A DNA stretch of 64,000 nt, taken from Ureibacillus thermophilus. GTDB lineage: Bacteria > Bacillota > Bacilli > Bacillales_A > Planococcaceae. The stretch covers positions 1,006,567-1,070,566 of the forward strand of contig NZ_CP036528.1 in assembly GCF_004331915.1 (NCBI RefSeq). The letters are read 5' to 3'. Positions 8,236 to 16,624 of this stretch are shown in pieces. The first letter of the stretch is position 1, and each line of letters starts with the position of its first letter. The notes below the pieces were generated by a model, which was not told the origin of the DNA, made no database searches, and saw nothing but the letters and a program-made list of their open reading frames with translations. A program made the translations under genes and the position numbers.

Positions 8236-8457
8236 TGTTGTGTAATGCAAAATAAAAGTGCAGAGTATTGCCATACACTTGGCGTTGGGACTTTACATGG
8301 AGTGGCGAGCATGATAGCCTCGTTCAGGCAAAAGCCAGCCCTTGATATTGCTGGCTTCGAGGCTTTTTAATCATGCATGCAGAGGCTCCATGTCAAGTTG
8401 CAACACTATGCATTTGCAATTGCACAACTGTGTACTCTTTCATTGCAAAACACAACA
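8236..8457. mobile_element. 222-bp miniature element derived from an IS21-type transposon
   Basis: TGTTGTGT at 8236 is matched by ACACAACA ending at 8457, and similarity continues inward (ATGCAAAATAAAAG against the complement of the right end). The right end aligns base by base with the region downstream of the istB-like fragment at 31240-31285, which marks it as IS21-type. There is no coding sequence. The interior (8295-8393) is a large imperfect palindrome (ACATGGAG..GCATGAT..AGCCTCG with its complement). ATCAATG occurs on both sides, at about 8217 and 8458, as a possible target duplication. Confidence 0.55.
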
Positions 8458-8671
8458 ATCAATGCCTCGCATAGGCAACTGCTGGGACAATGCTTGCATC
8501 GAGAGTTTCTTTTGCAAATTGAAAGCTGAATTACCCGCTTTTTCAGTACCAGAAACGAAAACAGAAATGATTCAAGCTGTATCAGAATATATCTTGTATT
8601 ATAACGAAATTCGGCCCCAATTAAAACTAAAAATGAGTCCGATAAAATATCGCAAATTAAAAATAGCCTAG
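8452..8671 (+). pseudogene. IS3 family (IS150-like) transposase, C-terminal fragment
   Basis: Encodes only the last 70 or so residues of an IS3-type OrfB: QSMPRIGNCWDNACIESFF, containing the catalytic glutamate in ACIESFF, then YILYYNEIRPQLKLKMSPI near the end. Both upstream catalytic aspartates are missing. The fragment starts exactly at the right end of the IS21-derived miniature element, which suggests that element inserted into or deleted the upstream part. Not functional. Confidence 0.85.
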
Positions 8672-8960
8672 GATGAACAGAGCGTTTTTTCCCTTCCATT
8701 TTTGAAGCAACCAACCATGGAGTTTTCACTCTATATCCTGAGTAATCTGTCAAAGGCTCTTTTCACTTTGACTCATTACTTACGATATAGAATCATCCAT
8801 CCATGGTGGTTGTATCAAAAAAATGTGCCTTTTTCGCACTAAAAAATAATACTGAATAGGAAAAAGAGAAAGAATGTAATTCATCAATCGAATGAAGGCA
8901 AGATTACTCAAATAAAAATGGACGCTTTTTTTATTGTCCACTTGACAGGTAATAAGTCAA
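8672..8960. other. Non-coding interval after the IS3 fragment
   Basis: AT-rich sequence with no convincing gene, promoter or terminator that I could support. Confidence 0.6.
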
Positions 8961-8961
8961 C

Positions 8962-9072
8962 CAACTTGTGCGTTTGATAACCCCTTTGGTGCGGATAGAA
9001 TCCAAATTCGTGCATATAGAGACCCTTTTCGTGCAGATGGAATCCCAATTGGTGCGTATAGATCCTTTTTTT
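8962..9072. repeat. 21-bp minisatellite array 3, degenerate (5 units)
   Basis: GTGC occurs at 8968, 8989, 9010, 9031 and 9052, exactly 21 bp apart, each within TT(C/G)GTGC followed by an A/T-rich GATA-like triplet. The intervening bases have diverged more than in the long arrays but the period is unbroken. It shares the core of arrays 1 and 2 and precedes the gene at 9250. Confidence 0.8.
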
Positions 9073-9249
9073 TGAGCAGAAGAAAATGATTCCCTCTTTT
9101 ATGCGAATACAAGCTAATATTTGAAGAAAATCCCACACAATATTTTCATCAAATCCGCTTTCCTCTTTGGATACAAATACACATTGAATTTACATTGGAG
9201 AATGTGGTAAAATATGGTTATTAGCATCGTTATCAAAGGAGGAAAAGGG

Positions 9250-9546
9250 TTGGACTGGAATGATTTCATTTTAGCATTGGGAATTGCGGCAGCTGGATAT
9301 TTTATTGGGGAAGGTTTAAAGAATTTCAAAAGACCCGATGTTCTGGATTCATTGGATGATGACGATTACGAACTGATCAATGAACGGGACGTGCATTATT
9401 TTATGGGGATTTCCAAAGAAGATGCAAAATCATTGATCCAGGAACATCCTGACATTCCGCATATTTTGATTAATGGCAAAGTGTATTATCCAAAGGCCCA
9501 ATTGCGTGAATGGTTAATGAATCTAGGGATGGAACAACAAAAATAA
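9250..9546 (+). CDS. Membrane-anchored helix-turn-helix (excisionase-like) protein
   Basis: A protein of about 98 residues. The TTG at 9250 is chosen because AAAGGAGG sits 8 bases upstream; the frame can be extended to an ATG at 9214 but that lacks a ribosome site. Residues about 5-20 (FILALGIAAAGYFIGEGL) form a single hydrophobic segment. The C-terminal half, ERDVHYFMGISKEDAKSLI followed by PHILINGKVYYPKAQLREWL, has the pattern of winged-helix DNA-binding domains of the excisionase/MerR type. Function unknown; the domain call is by pattern. Confidence 0.6.
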   Translation: MDWNDFILALGIAAAGYFIGEGLKNFKRPDVLDSLDDDDYELINERDVHYFMGISKEDAKSLIQEHPDIPHILINGKVYYPKAQLREWLMNLGMEQQK

Positions 9547-9613
9547 TTTTGAATGATTCAACCAAGCCCGGCATGATGAAAAATTTAAAATAGAAAGAAA
9601 GGCTGTATGTGCA

Positions 9614-10291
9614 GTGAATGATTGGATGACGAAAGTAAAGAATAAAAAATTTATCGCATCCTTCAGCGGGGGAAAGGACAGTACGCTTGCTTTATATAAA
9701 GCCATGCAAGCGGGAGAACCGGTTGGACTGATCGGGATGCTGGATGAAACGGATCACTTCTCCTACTCCCACCGATTGTCACCTGAATTTTTGGAAGCGC
9801 AAGCCCGTGCCATAGGCTGTCCCATCTTTACACGCGCCGCCAGCTGGACAACCTATGAAGAAAAGTTCATCCAGCTATTGGAGGAGGCAAAGGAAAAAGG
9901 GGCGGAAGTGCTCGTAACCGGCGATGTGGACGTACCTGACCACGGTTCCTGGCACGAAAACGTCGCGAATAAGGTGGGGCTTAATTTATGTATGCCCCTT
10001 TGGCACAGAGAGCGTCGAGAAATTGTCGAGGGATTTGTTGATTCTGGTTTTGTGGCCATGGTGACAACAGTGAATTTATCAATGGGTATGCGCATGGATG
10101 ACTTGGGAAGAATATTGACCCGTGATTACATAGAGGAGCTTGTGGAACGGTCCATCGATCCATGCGGGGAAGCAGGGGAATTTCATACAACGGTGTTGGA
10201 TGGTCCGATTTTTTCGGCGCCGATTCAAGTGGAAAAGTTGGACATCATTCGCAAAGATGCATATGTCTTTTTGCCGTTGAAATTGAAATAG
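9614..10291 (+). CDS. Dph6-like ATP-pyrophosphatase (diphthine-ammonia ligase family)
   Basis: A 225-residue N-type ATP pyrophosphatase. The P-loop-like motif SFSGGKDSTLALYKA (about residues 16-30) binds ATP. The family's C-terminal signature is present as GEAGEFHTTVLDGPIF. In eukaryotes and archaea this family amidates diphthine on EF2; bacteria lack diphthamide, so the bacterial substrate is unknown. GTG start behind AAAGG. It stands alone between the HTH-like gene and the yerD-like gene. Length fits bacterial members of about 220 aa. Confidence 0.8.
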   Translation: MNDWMTKVKNKKFIASFSGGKDSTLALYKAMQAGEPVGLIGMLDETDHFSYSHRLSPEFLEAQARAIGCPIFTRAASWTTYEEKFIQLLEEAKEKGAEVLVTGDVDVPDHGSWHENVANKVGLNLCMPLWHRERREIVEGFVDSGFVAMVTTVNLSMGMRMDDLGRILTRDYIEELVERSIDPCGEAGEFHTTVLDGPIFSAPIQVEKLDIIRKDAYVFLPLKLK

Positions 10292-10639
10292 TAATAAATA
10301 TCGCATGTTTAATGCAGTTAGCAATGTCCCTGAACTTTTCGGTTATCCAAAGGGCGCTACATTTCGGTGCATCGAATTATTGCCATTTATTCACAACATA
10401 AAACCATTCCCACCTGCGGAAACGAGCATGAAAAAATATGCAAGTTACTAAATTTAATAAGATCCGATTTGCTCGTTTATGGCGAAAAATGGACATTCTC
10501 TGGTGTTTATGGGCATCGGAATAAGGGAATTTCAATAGAAAGGAAGCATTTTGCCCAAATAATCAATTGAATATTTTACCTATACTTGAGAAATCTAAGA
10601 TATGTGGATGAATAACGGTTTTTATTGGAGGTAGCGCTA
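10292..10639. other. Intergenic interval with no recognisable gene
   Basis: About 350 bases. Short open frames are present but without ribosome sites. The yerD-like gene's ribosome site GGAGG is at 10627-10631. No hairpin terminator for the preceding gene was obvious. Confidence 0.5.
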
Positions 10640-12229
10640 TTGAATCTCGCAGATGTGTTGATTATTGTCGGTTCGGTAATCATATGCTTCATCTTCATAG
10701 TTTTTATCGTCAGTGGATTATATTTGTATTTTATTGACCGCAGCCAAAAGCAACATCCGGTGTTGCGCAATTATCCGGTTATCGGCAGGGCGCGGTACTT
10801 ATTTGAAACAATCGGCCCCGAATTGCGCCAATATTTATTCGATCATGATACAGAAGGGAAGCCCTTTTCCCGATTTGAATATCAAACCATTGTGAAGTCT
10901 GCCAAATATAAACGGGATGTGATTGGATTTGGATCATTGCGGGATTTCGAGAAACCCGGTTTTTATATCCGCAATTCCATGTTTCCGAAACTGACGGAAG
11001 AATTGAAAATGGATGAAGAAACAACGGTGAAGACGAAAAGATACATCCTTTTGAATGAGCCGTTGTTTGGACAGCGAAAAGAAAAGTTCGAGGACCACGA
11101 ATCCAAGGCCTTTCTCTTGCAAGATGAAGATGCAATCGTCATTGGGGAAAACACAAGGCATCCATTCATCGTCAAAGGGCAAATCGGCATGTCCGGTATG
11201 AGTTACGGTGCCTTGGGCAAAAATGCAATTACTGCGTTATCCGAGGGGTTGGGAATAGCAAAAGGGACATGGATGAACACCGGAGAAGGCGGGCTTTCTG
11301 AATATCATCTGAAAGGCAATGTGGATATCATTATGCAAATTGGTCCCGGTTTATTTGGCGTACGGGATAAAGAAGGGAATTTCAACTGGGATGCATTGAT
11401 GGAAAAAAGCCAAATTCCGCAGATCAAAGCCTTTGAACTGAAATTGGCGCAAGGGGCGAAAACGCGCGGTGGCCACATCGATGCTGAAAAAGTGACGGAG
11501 GAAATTGCAAGAATCCGCATGGTGGAGCCGTTTACATCCATTGACAGCCCGAACCGGTTCAAAGAGTTTGATGATTTTCATTCTTTATTCAATTTTATGG
11601 AACAAATCCGGGAGAAAACGGGGAAGCCGGTTGGAATGAAGGTCGTAATTGGAAGTCCTCATGAAGCGGAAGAATTGGCAAAGGCCATGAAAGAAACTGG
11701 GAAAGGTCCAGATTTTATTACGGTTGATGGTGGGGAAGGCGGTACAGGTGCGACTTATCAAGAATTAGCTGATAGCGTTGGATTGCCAATTAAGTCTGCC
11801 TTGCCGTTATTGCATACTTCGCTAGTGAAACATGGCGTGCGGGACCAAGTGAAAATTATTGCATCAGGCAAATTGTTTTCCGCAGACCGAATTGCCATTG
11901 CTCTAGCCATGGGAGCGGATCTTGTTAATATTGCCCGCGGATTTATGATTACGGTAGGTTGCATTCAAGCATTAAAATGCCATTCCAATGCTTGCCCTGT
12001 TGGTGTTGCAACAACGGATCCGGATTTGCAAAGAGCACTGGTTATTGATGAAAAGAAATACCGCACGGCCAACTATGTTATTACATTGAGGGAAGGATTG
12101 TTTCGCATTGCTGCTGCATGCGGCATTGATTCCCCAGTTCACTTTAAACCAGAACATGTAGTTTATAAAGATGAGAAAGGAAGAGCCTTTCCATTAGAAG
12201 AGATGTATGAATCATTATTGAAAAGTTGA
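10640..12229 (+). CDS. yerD: FMN-binding glutamate synthase family protein (YerD-like)
   Basis: About 529 residues. An N-terminal membrane segment (ADVLIIVGSVIICFIFIVF) is followed by the FMN-binding alpha/beta barrel of the glutamate synthase central domain. Visible landmarks are GQIGMSGMSYGALGKNA, DGGEGGTGATYQE, a K-IIASGKL strand, and the iron-sulfur cysteine motif CHSNACPVGVATTDP. B. subtilis YerD has this architecture; its physiological reaction is not firmly known. The TTG at 10640 is chosen because GGAGGT lies 8 bases upstream. The earlier in-frame TTG at 10625 overlaps the ribosome site. Confidence 0.9.
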   Translation: MNLADVLIIVGSVIICFIFIVFIVSGLYLYFIDRSQKQHPVLRNYPVIGRARYLFETIGPELRQYLFDHDTEGKPFSRFEYQTIVKSAKYKRDVIGFGSLRDFEKPGFYIRNSMFPKLTEELKMDEETTVKTKRYILLNEPLFGQRKEKFEDHESKAFLLQDEDAIVIGENTRHPFIVKGQIGMSGMSYGALGKNAITALSEGLGIAKGTWMNTGEGGLSEYHLKGNVDIIMQIGPGLFGVRDKEGNFNWDALMEKSQIPQIKAFELKLAQGAKTRGGHIDAEKVTEEIARIRMVEPFTSIDSPNRFKEFDDFHSLFNFMEQIREKTGKPVGMKVVIGSPHEAEELAKAMKETGKGPDFITVDGGEGGTGATYQELADSVGLPIKSALPLLHTSLVKHGVRDQVKIIASGKLFSADRIAIALAMGADLVNIARGFMITVGCIQALKCHSNACPVGVATTDPDLQRALVIDEKKYRTANYVITLREGLFRIAAACGIDSPVHFKPEHVVYKDEKGRAFPLEEMYESLLKS

Positions 12230-12239
12230 GTTATAAAGG

Positions 12240-12272
12240 GATAGATGCAATAAAGGGGCATCTATCTTTTTG
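12240..12272 (+). terminator. Rho-independent terminator after yerD-like gene
   Basis: GATAGATGC pairs perfectly with GCATCTATC (9 bp), followed by TTTTTG. Confidence 0.9.
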
Positions 12273-12319
12273 TATGTATTAAGTAGATGAAGTTTAATGG
12301 ATGTGGAAGGAATCTTAAC

Positions 12320-13307
12320 AATTGGTTCGGATACAGCATCAATTCGTGCGGAAGCTACTTCAATTCGTGCGGATACCACTCCAATTTGTGCGGATACCCC
12401 CCAATTCGTTCGGATGCCACTTCAATTCGTGCGGATACCACCCTAATTCGTGCGGATATCCCCCAATTCGTGCGGATGCCCCCTCAAGTCGTGCGGAAGC
12501 TACTTCAATTCGTGCGGATACCACCCCAATTCGTGCGGATACTACCTCAATTCGAGCGGATACCCCCCCAATTCGTGCGGATGCCACCCCAATTCGTGCG
12601 GATACTACTTCAATTCGTGCGGATGCCACCCCAATTCGTGCGGATACCACCTCAATTCGTGCGGATACTACCTCAATTCGTGCGGATACTACCTCAATTC
12701 GTGCGGATACCACCTCAATTCGTGCGGATACTACCTCAATTCGTGCGGAAGCTACTTCATTTCGTGCGGATACCACCCCAATTCGTGCGGAAGCTACTTC
12801 ATTTCGTGCGGATACCACTCCAATTCGTGCGGAAGCTACTTCAATTCGTGCGGATACCACCTCAATTCGTGCGGAAGCTACTTCATTTCGTGCGGATGCC
12901 CCCTCAATTCGTGCGGAAGCTACTTCAATTCGTGCGGATACCACCCCAATTCGTGCGGATACCACCCCAATTCGTGCGGATACCACCTCAATTCGTGCGG
13001 ATACCACCTCAATTCGTGCGGATGCTACTTCAATTCGTGCGGATACTACCTCAATTCGTGCGGATACCCCCCCAATTCGTGCGGATACTACTTCAATTCG
13101 TGCGGATGCTACTTCAATTCGTGCGGATGCTACTTCAATTCGTGCGGATGCTACTTCAATTCGTGCGGATACCACCCCAATTCGTGCGGATGCCACTTCA
13201 ATTCGTGCGGATACCACCTCAATTCGTGCGGATGCCACTTCAATTCGTGCGGATGCCACTTCAATTCGTGCGGATGCTACCTCAATTCGTGCGGATACCA
13301 CCCAACT
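12320..13307. repeat. 21-bp minisatellite array 2 (about 47 units)
   Basis: The unit ATTCGTGCGGATACCACCTCA repeats about 47 times. The GTGCG core is spaced 21 bp throughout except two 20-bp units (ending at 12408 and 12470), each explained by loss of one C from a C-run. From 12470 to 13289 the phase is perfect (39 x 21). Variation is confined to a few positions (GAT/GAA, ACC/ACT/GCC/GCT, CCA/TCA), while ATTCGTGCGGA is nearly invariant. All stop-free frames here are products of the repeat. The array ends abruptly in the middle of an IS66 transposase gene. Confidence 0.95.
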
Positions 13308-13867
13308 GCTGGGCTCATGTTCGTCGCTATTGGTTAAAAGCTGATAGTAAAAATGGGCGGATTGGTGTAGATTATTGTGATCGACTTTACCGCCTAGAAC
13401 GGAAATTTAAGAAACTTCGACCGAGTGAACGGAGAAAAGCTAGACAAAAGGAGTCCAAACCAATTGTCGAGGCATTTTTCAAATGGATTGAAGAATCTCC
13501 TTTCTATGGGAAGAATGCCCTTGCAAAAGCTGCGGAGTATACATTGAAGCACGCCGAAGGCTTAAAAGCTTTTCTGTATGATGGACGCATTGAAATGGAC
13601 AACAACCCAGCTGAAAATGCGATTCGGCCGAATGTCATCGGACGAAAAAACTGGCTGTTTTCCGTGAGTGAATCGGGAGCCGATGCAAATGCCATCTGTT
13701 TAAGCTTGGCTGAAACGGCAAAAGCTAATGGAATTGATTTTTATCAATACTTAGTGAAAGTATTGTCGGAACTCCCAAGTTTACCAATCCATCAACAGCC
13801 AGAAATATTAGATCGCTATTTGCCATGGTCGAAAACAATTCGTGAATCATGTGCAATGGCAAAATAG
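13304..13867 (+). pseudogene. tnpC: IS66 TnpC, C-terminal fragment fused to the repeat array
   Basis: About the last 185 residues of the same IS66 TnpC as at 6.5-7.7 kb, beginning at NCWAHVRRYWLKADSKNG. The last catalytic residue (E of DNNPAENAIRP) is present but the two aspartates are absent. The frame joins without a stop to the array upstream, giving a misleading 526-codon open frame from 12287. Unlike the first copy it has no internal stop (CGA at 13380). The two copies are nearly identical, so the duplication or second insertion is recent. Confidence 0.9.
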
Positions 13868-13963
13868 CCCTCAATCCGAAAAAACTTGGGATTGAAGGGC
13901 TATTCATCGTGCGTACCAGAAGGGTGCGCATTTTTTTATTTATCTCACATATTTCGGGCTTAC
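13868..13963 (+). mobile_element. IS66 right end with terminator hairpin
   Basis: The hairpin CCCTCAATCC / GGATTGAAGGGCT follows the stop. The terminal repeat TTCGGGCTTAC ends at 13963, identical to the end at 7811. Confidence 0.75.
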
Positions 13964-14110
13964 AGCGGAAAGCGTCCCCGGAACGGAAATCAATTTTAAT
14001 AACATATCAAAAAAACATCATTTTCTCCAAAGAGAAAATGATGTTTCAGCTTGTAGACAAAGTCCCTAACTAGTGGCCAAATCTACAGGCTTTTTTTGTA
14101 TAATAGGGAT
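13964..14110. other. Insertion-sequence debris with two hairpins
   Basis: AACATCATTTTCTC pairs perfectly with GAGAAAATGATGTT (14010-14045), and AGCTTGTAGA pairs with TCTACAGGCT before TTTTTTTG (14047-14097). The pairing followed by a TTGTAGACAAAGT-like stretch resembles the 3' tail of IS1182-type elements, as at 52620-52680. No transposase remains. The 14110-14260 part shows nothing. Confidence 0.4.
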
Positions 14111-14260
14111 AGAATTCTTGGTTAACGGGGGAGGGTAGTGTATTTGGGGAATGTTGGCAAGTGGTTTTTTGTTTTATAGGACCTGCATAAATTAATTGCC
14201 AAACGTTACATTTTTAGTTTGCCATAAACACTATCGGTAGGCGGGAACATATCGACATAT

Positions 14261-14307
14261 ATAATTATAACGCCAACTACTAGATTTGTAATTGGCGTTA
14301 TAATTAT
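14261..14307 (-). terminator. Terminator of the ars operon
   Basis: A 16-bp perfect inverted repeat, ATAATTATAACGCCAA / TTGGCGTTATAATTAT, abutting the arsC stop codon. AT-rich flanks would allow termination in either direction. Confidence 0.8.
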
Positions 14308-14708
14308 TATGACTTTAGTTTTGCTTTTAACTCTTTTATTTTTGATTCTATTGTTGATATTACTTTTTTAAATTCCTCATCACTCTTACCTGTAGGATCA
14401 TCCAACCCCCAATCTTCCCTGTGTTTACATGGAAGGTAAGGGCATTCCACATTACACCCCATTGTAATAACAATATCTACTGGAGGTATTTCATCAAGCA
14501 ACTTTGAATATTGAGTTTTCTCCATATCTATATCATAAAGCTCTTTCATTAGGCGCACAGCATCTTGGTTAATTTGAGGTTTTGTTTCTGTGCCAGCAGA
14601 GTAGCTTTCAAATACATCTCCTGCAAAGTGCTTACCAAGTGCCTCGGCTATTTGGCTTCGACATGAATTATGAACACATATAAATGCGACCTTTAGTTTA
14701 TTGCTCAT
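14307..14708 (-). CDS. arsC: Arsenate reductase ArsC, thioredoxin-coupled type
   Basis: A 133-residue low-molecular-weight phosphatase-fold enzyme that reduces arsenate to arsenite for export. The nucleophile loop CVHNSCR (Cys11 to Arg17, CX5R) is intact. The relay cysteines are in CNVECPYLPC (Cys85, Cys89, Cys94), and the catalytic Asp is in GLDDPTG (about 104). This set is typical of the Staphylococcus pI258/Bacillus thioredoxin-dependent ArsC. Its ATG overlaps the end of acr3 by 11 bases, consistent with translational coupling. It is the last gene of an arsR-arsD-acr3-arsC operon. Confidence 0.95.
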   Translation of the reverse strand: MSNKLKVAFICVHNSCRSQIAEALGKHFAGDVFESYSAGTETKPQINQDAVRLMKELYDIDMEKTQYSKLLDEIPPVDIVITMGCNVECPYLPCKHREDWGLDDPTGKSDEEFKKVISTIESKIKELKAKLKS

Positions 14709-15777
14709 TAAACATTACCTCCTTTCTAGCTTTTTCTGGAAACCAGTGCCTTGTATTATTCGCTATCTTTACTAATATCAACATAACAGGCACTTCTGTT
14801 AGAACCCCTACAATGGTAGCAAGTGCAACTGGGCTTTGTGTTCCAAACAATGCAATCGCAACGGCAACTGCCAGTTCAAAAAAGTTAGAGGCACCAATCA
14901 TACCAGCAGGCGCTGCTATCTCATGAGGTAGTTTTATAACCTTGCTTGCTAGATATGCAATGAAAAAGATTAGGAAAGTCTGAATAATTAATGGTATAGC
15001 AATTAAAACAATATGAAGTGGATTATTCAGAATTACATCGCCCTGGAATGAAAAGATTATTATTAATGTTAGCAATAGACCTATGGTAGTGATATTCCCA
15101 AACTTCGGTATAAAACTCTTTTCAAAGTAATCGAGTCCTCGCTTTTTTGTGATGTAATTACGGGTAATTATACCACCAGCCAGCGGGATAACAACAAACA
15201 ATACTACAGATAAAACAAGAGTGTCCCAGGGTATGGTTACACCGCCCACACCTAGAAGAAACGCAACTATAGGCGTGAAAGCTATGAGAATTATAAGATC
15301 ATTTGTTGCCACTTGCACGACGGTATAAGCCGCGTTGCCTTTGGTCAAATAACTCCATACAAATACCATCGCTGTACACGGTGCAGCTCCAAGAAGTATT
15401 GCTCCCGCAAGATAGTCTTGTGCCAATTCTGCCGGAATTAGAGATTTGAAAATTACAAAGAAAAACAGCCATGCAATGCCGAACATAGTAAATGGCTTTA
15501 TCAACCAGTTGGTTATCCATGTAACAAAAAGCCCCTTAGGATTTTTACCTACATTTCTTATGCTTTGAAAATCTACTTTTAACATCATTGGATATATCAT
15601 AAGCCAGATTAAAATAGCCATAGGTATTGAAACATTTGCATATTCAAAACGCCCTAAAAACGCTGGGATTCCGGGTAAAAACTTTCCAATCAATACACCT
15701 GCAAACATACATAAAATAACCCATACAGTTAAGTACTTTTCAAAAAATCCAATTCCACTATTACGTTCCTTACTCAT
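14698..15777 (-). CDS. acr3: Arsenite efflux transporter, ACR3 family
   Basis: About 359 residues with ten predicted membrane helices. The hallmark segment GAAPCTAMVFVWSYLTKG holds the conserved cysteine of ACR3 arsenite/H+ antiporters, and ATNDLIILIAF follows as expected. It exports arsenite made by ArsC. The ATG at 15777 is preferred because AGGAGG lies 10 bases upstream; an in-frame TTG at 15786 is too close to that site. Sometimes annotated arsB in Bacillus, but it belongs to ACR3, not the ArsB family. Confidence 0.95.
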   Translation of the reverse strand: MSKERNSGIGFFEKYLTVWVILCMFAGVLIGKFLPGIPAFLGRFEYANVSIPMAILIWLMIYPMMLKVDFQSIRNVGKNPKGLFVTWITNWLIKPFTMFGIAWLFFFVIFKSLIPAELAQDYLAGAILLGAAPCTAMVFVWSYLTKGNAAYTVVQVATNDLIILIAFTPIVAFLLGVGGVTIPWDTLVLSVVLFVVIPLAGGIITRNYITKKRGLDYFEKSFIPKFGNITTIGLLLTLIIIFSFQGDVILNNPLHIVLIAIPLIIQTFLIFFIAYLASKVIKLPHEIAAPAGMIGASNFFELAVAVAIALFGTQSPVALATIVGVLTEVPVMLILVKIANNTRHWFPEKARKEVMFNEQ

Positions 15778-15804
15778 GTAAATCAATCCTCCTTTCTTTC
15801 TAAG

Positions 15805-16106
15805 CTATCGAAAAATGTAATTAAGTTTTGTGGGATTTGTTGGATAGCTTTTGGTTTTTACAATTTCACCATCTAAAAGTGTTACAGGAAGAATATCTGC
15901 TCCTTCCTTTTGTAGAATTTCACTTATAACTTTATTGGAGAAAAAATCCTGAGGTTCACTTGACAAACCATGCCTTTTTATAATAATCCTTTTTCTTTAA
16001 GCGAATTAATAACAGTTGTTACTCTTAACAGCTCTGGGTCATTAGATGGTCCACAAACTCCTGTCGAGCAACACATTGCTGGGTCAAAAATCTCAATATT
16101 TTTCAT
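15805..16106 (-). pseudogene. arsD: arsD, frameshifted
   Basis: Reads MKNIEIFDPAMCCSTGVCGP and on to NSLKEKGLL, then a TAA. Homology continues at once in another frame: KRHGLSSEPQDFFSN, then EILQKEGADILPVTLLDGEI to the end. This is the full ArsD length (about 100 codons) with a single frameshift near 15978. ArsD is an arsenite metallochaperone and weak repressor. The metal-binding cysteines CCSTGVC remain in the first part. A sequencing error cannot be excluded. It lies between arsR and acr3. Confidence 0.85.
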
Positions 16107-16119
16107 TACTAAATCCTCC

Positions 16120-16455
16120 TTAACAACACTGATTATCAGATTTTTTATTTTTGCTCTTTTTACAAATACAATCTTCTTTATCGTTTGTTATGCATGTAAA
16201 GAAAGCTATAACCTCATCCGTTTTTTCTCTGTTTAATGTATATCTCATCCAAGCCCCATCACGTACTGCATTTACAAGACCGCTTTCAGATAATATCTTC
16301 ATATGATAACTAAGAGTGGATTGAGAAATACTGAATTCTTCTAATATATCGCATGCGCACATTTCTCCACACGATAGCATATCTATAATCTTTAACCGTG
16401 TTTCATCTGACATAGCCTTAATTGCAGGAACATAATCTGCATATGAATGTTTCAT
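16120..16455 (-). CDS. arsR: Arsenic-responsive repressor ArsR
   Basis: A 111-residue winged-helix repressor of the ArsR/SmtB family. The metal-sensing motif GEMCACDILEEF in helix 3 has the Cys-x-Cys pair that binds As(III)/Sb(III). The recognition helix is SQSTLSYHMKILSESGLV. The C-terminal tail is rich in Cys and Lys (DCICKKSKNKK, NQCC), possibly extra metal ligands. It heads the ars operon and should repress it until arsenite binds. TAGGAGGTAATT upstream is a strong ribosome site. Confidence 0.95.
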   Translation of the reverse strand: MKHSYADYVPAIKAMSDETRLKIIDMLSCGEMCACDILEEFSISQSTLSYHMKILSESGLVNAVRDGAWMRYTLNREKTDEVIAFFTCITNDKEDCICKKSKNKKSDNQCC

Positions 16456-16488
16456 AAAATTACCTCCTATATATTCATATGTATCAAT

Positions 16489-16547
16489 GACATCGAATAT
16501 TCTCGATATCTTATAACAAGAATATCAGGCATATCGATAGTTATCAA
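16489..16547 (-). promoter_or_regulatory. ars operon promoter and ArsR operator
   Basis: On the minus strand TTGATA (16547-16542) and TATTCT (16524-16519) are 17 bases apart. The inverted repeat ATCGA-N6-TCGAT (16492-16507) lies just downstream of the -10 box, a normal ArsR operator position. The operator itself is inferred. Confidence 0.65.
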
Positions 16548-16572
16548 TATGGTTTTATAATAAGTTAACGAC

Positions 16573-16613
16573 AAAAAGCGCCGACTAAGATGCCACTGCA
16601 CCTCAATCGGCGG
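16573..16613 (-). terminator. Terminator of the serine recombinase gene
   Basis: On the minus strand GCCGATTGAG pairs with CTTAGTCGGC (two G-T pairs), followed by GCTTTTTG. Confidence 0.7.
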
Positions 16614-16624
16614 TCAAATTCGTT

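Noticed and set aside
10162-10570. Short frames after the Dph6-like gene
   Set aside because: No ribosome sites; partly overlapping the Dph6-like gene.
12322-13344. RADTT-type repeat proteins (plus) and SARIE-type repeat protein (minus)
   Set aside because: Multiple overlapping open frames on both strands, no initiation signals, and indels of one base within the array.
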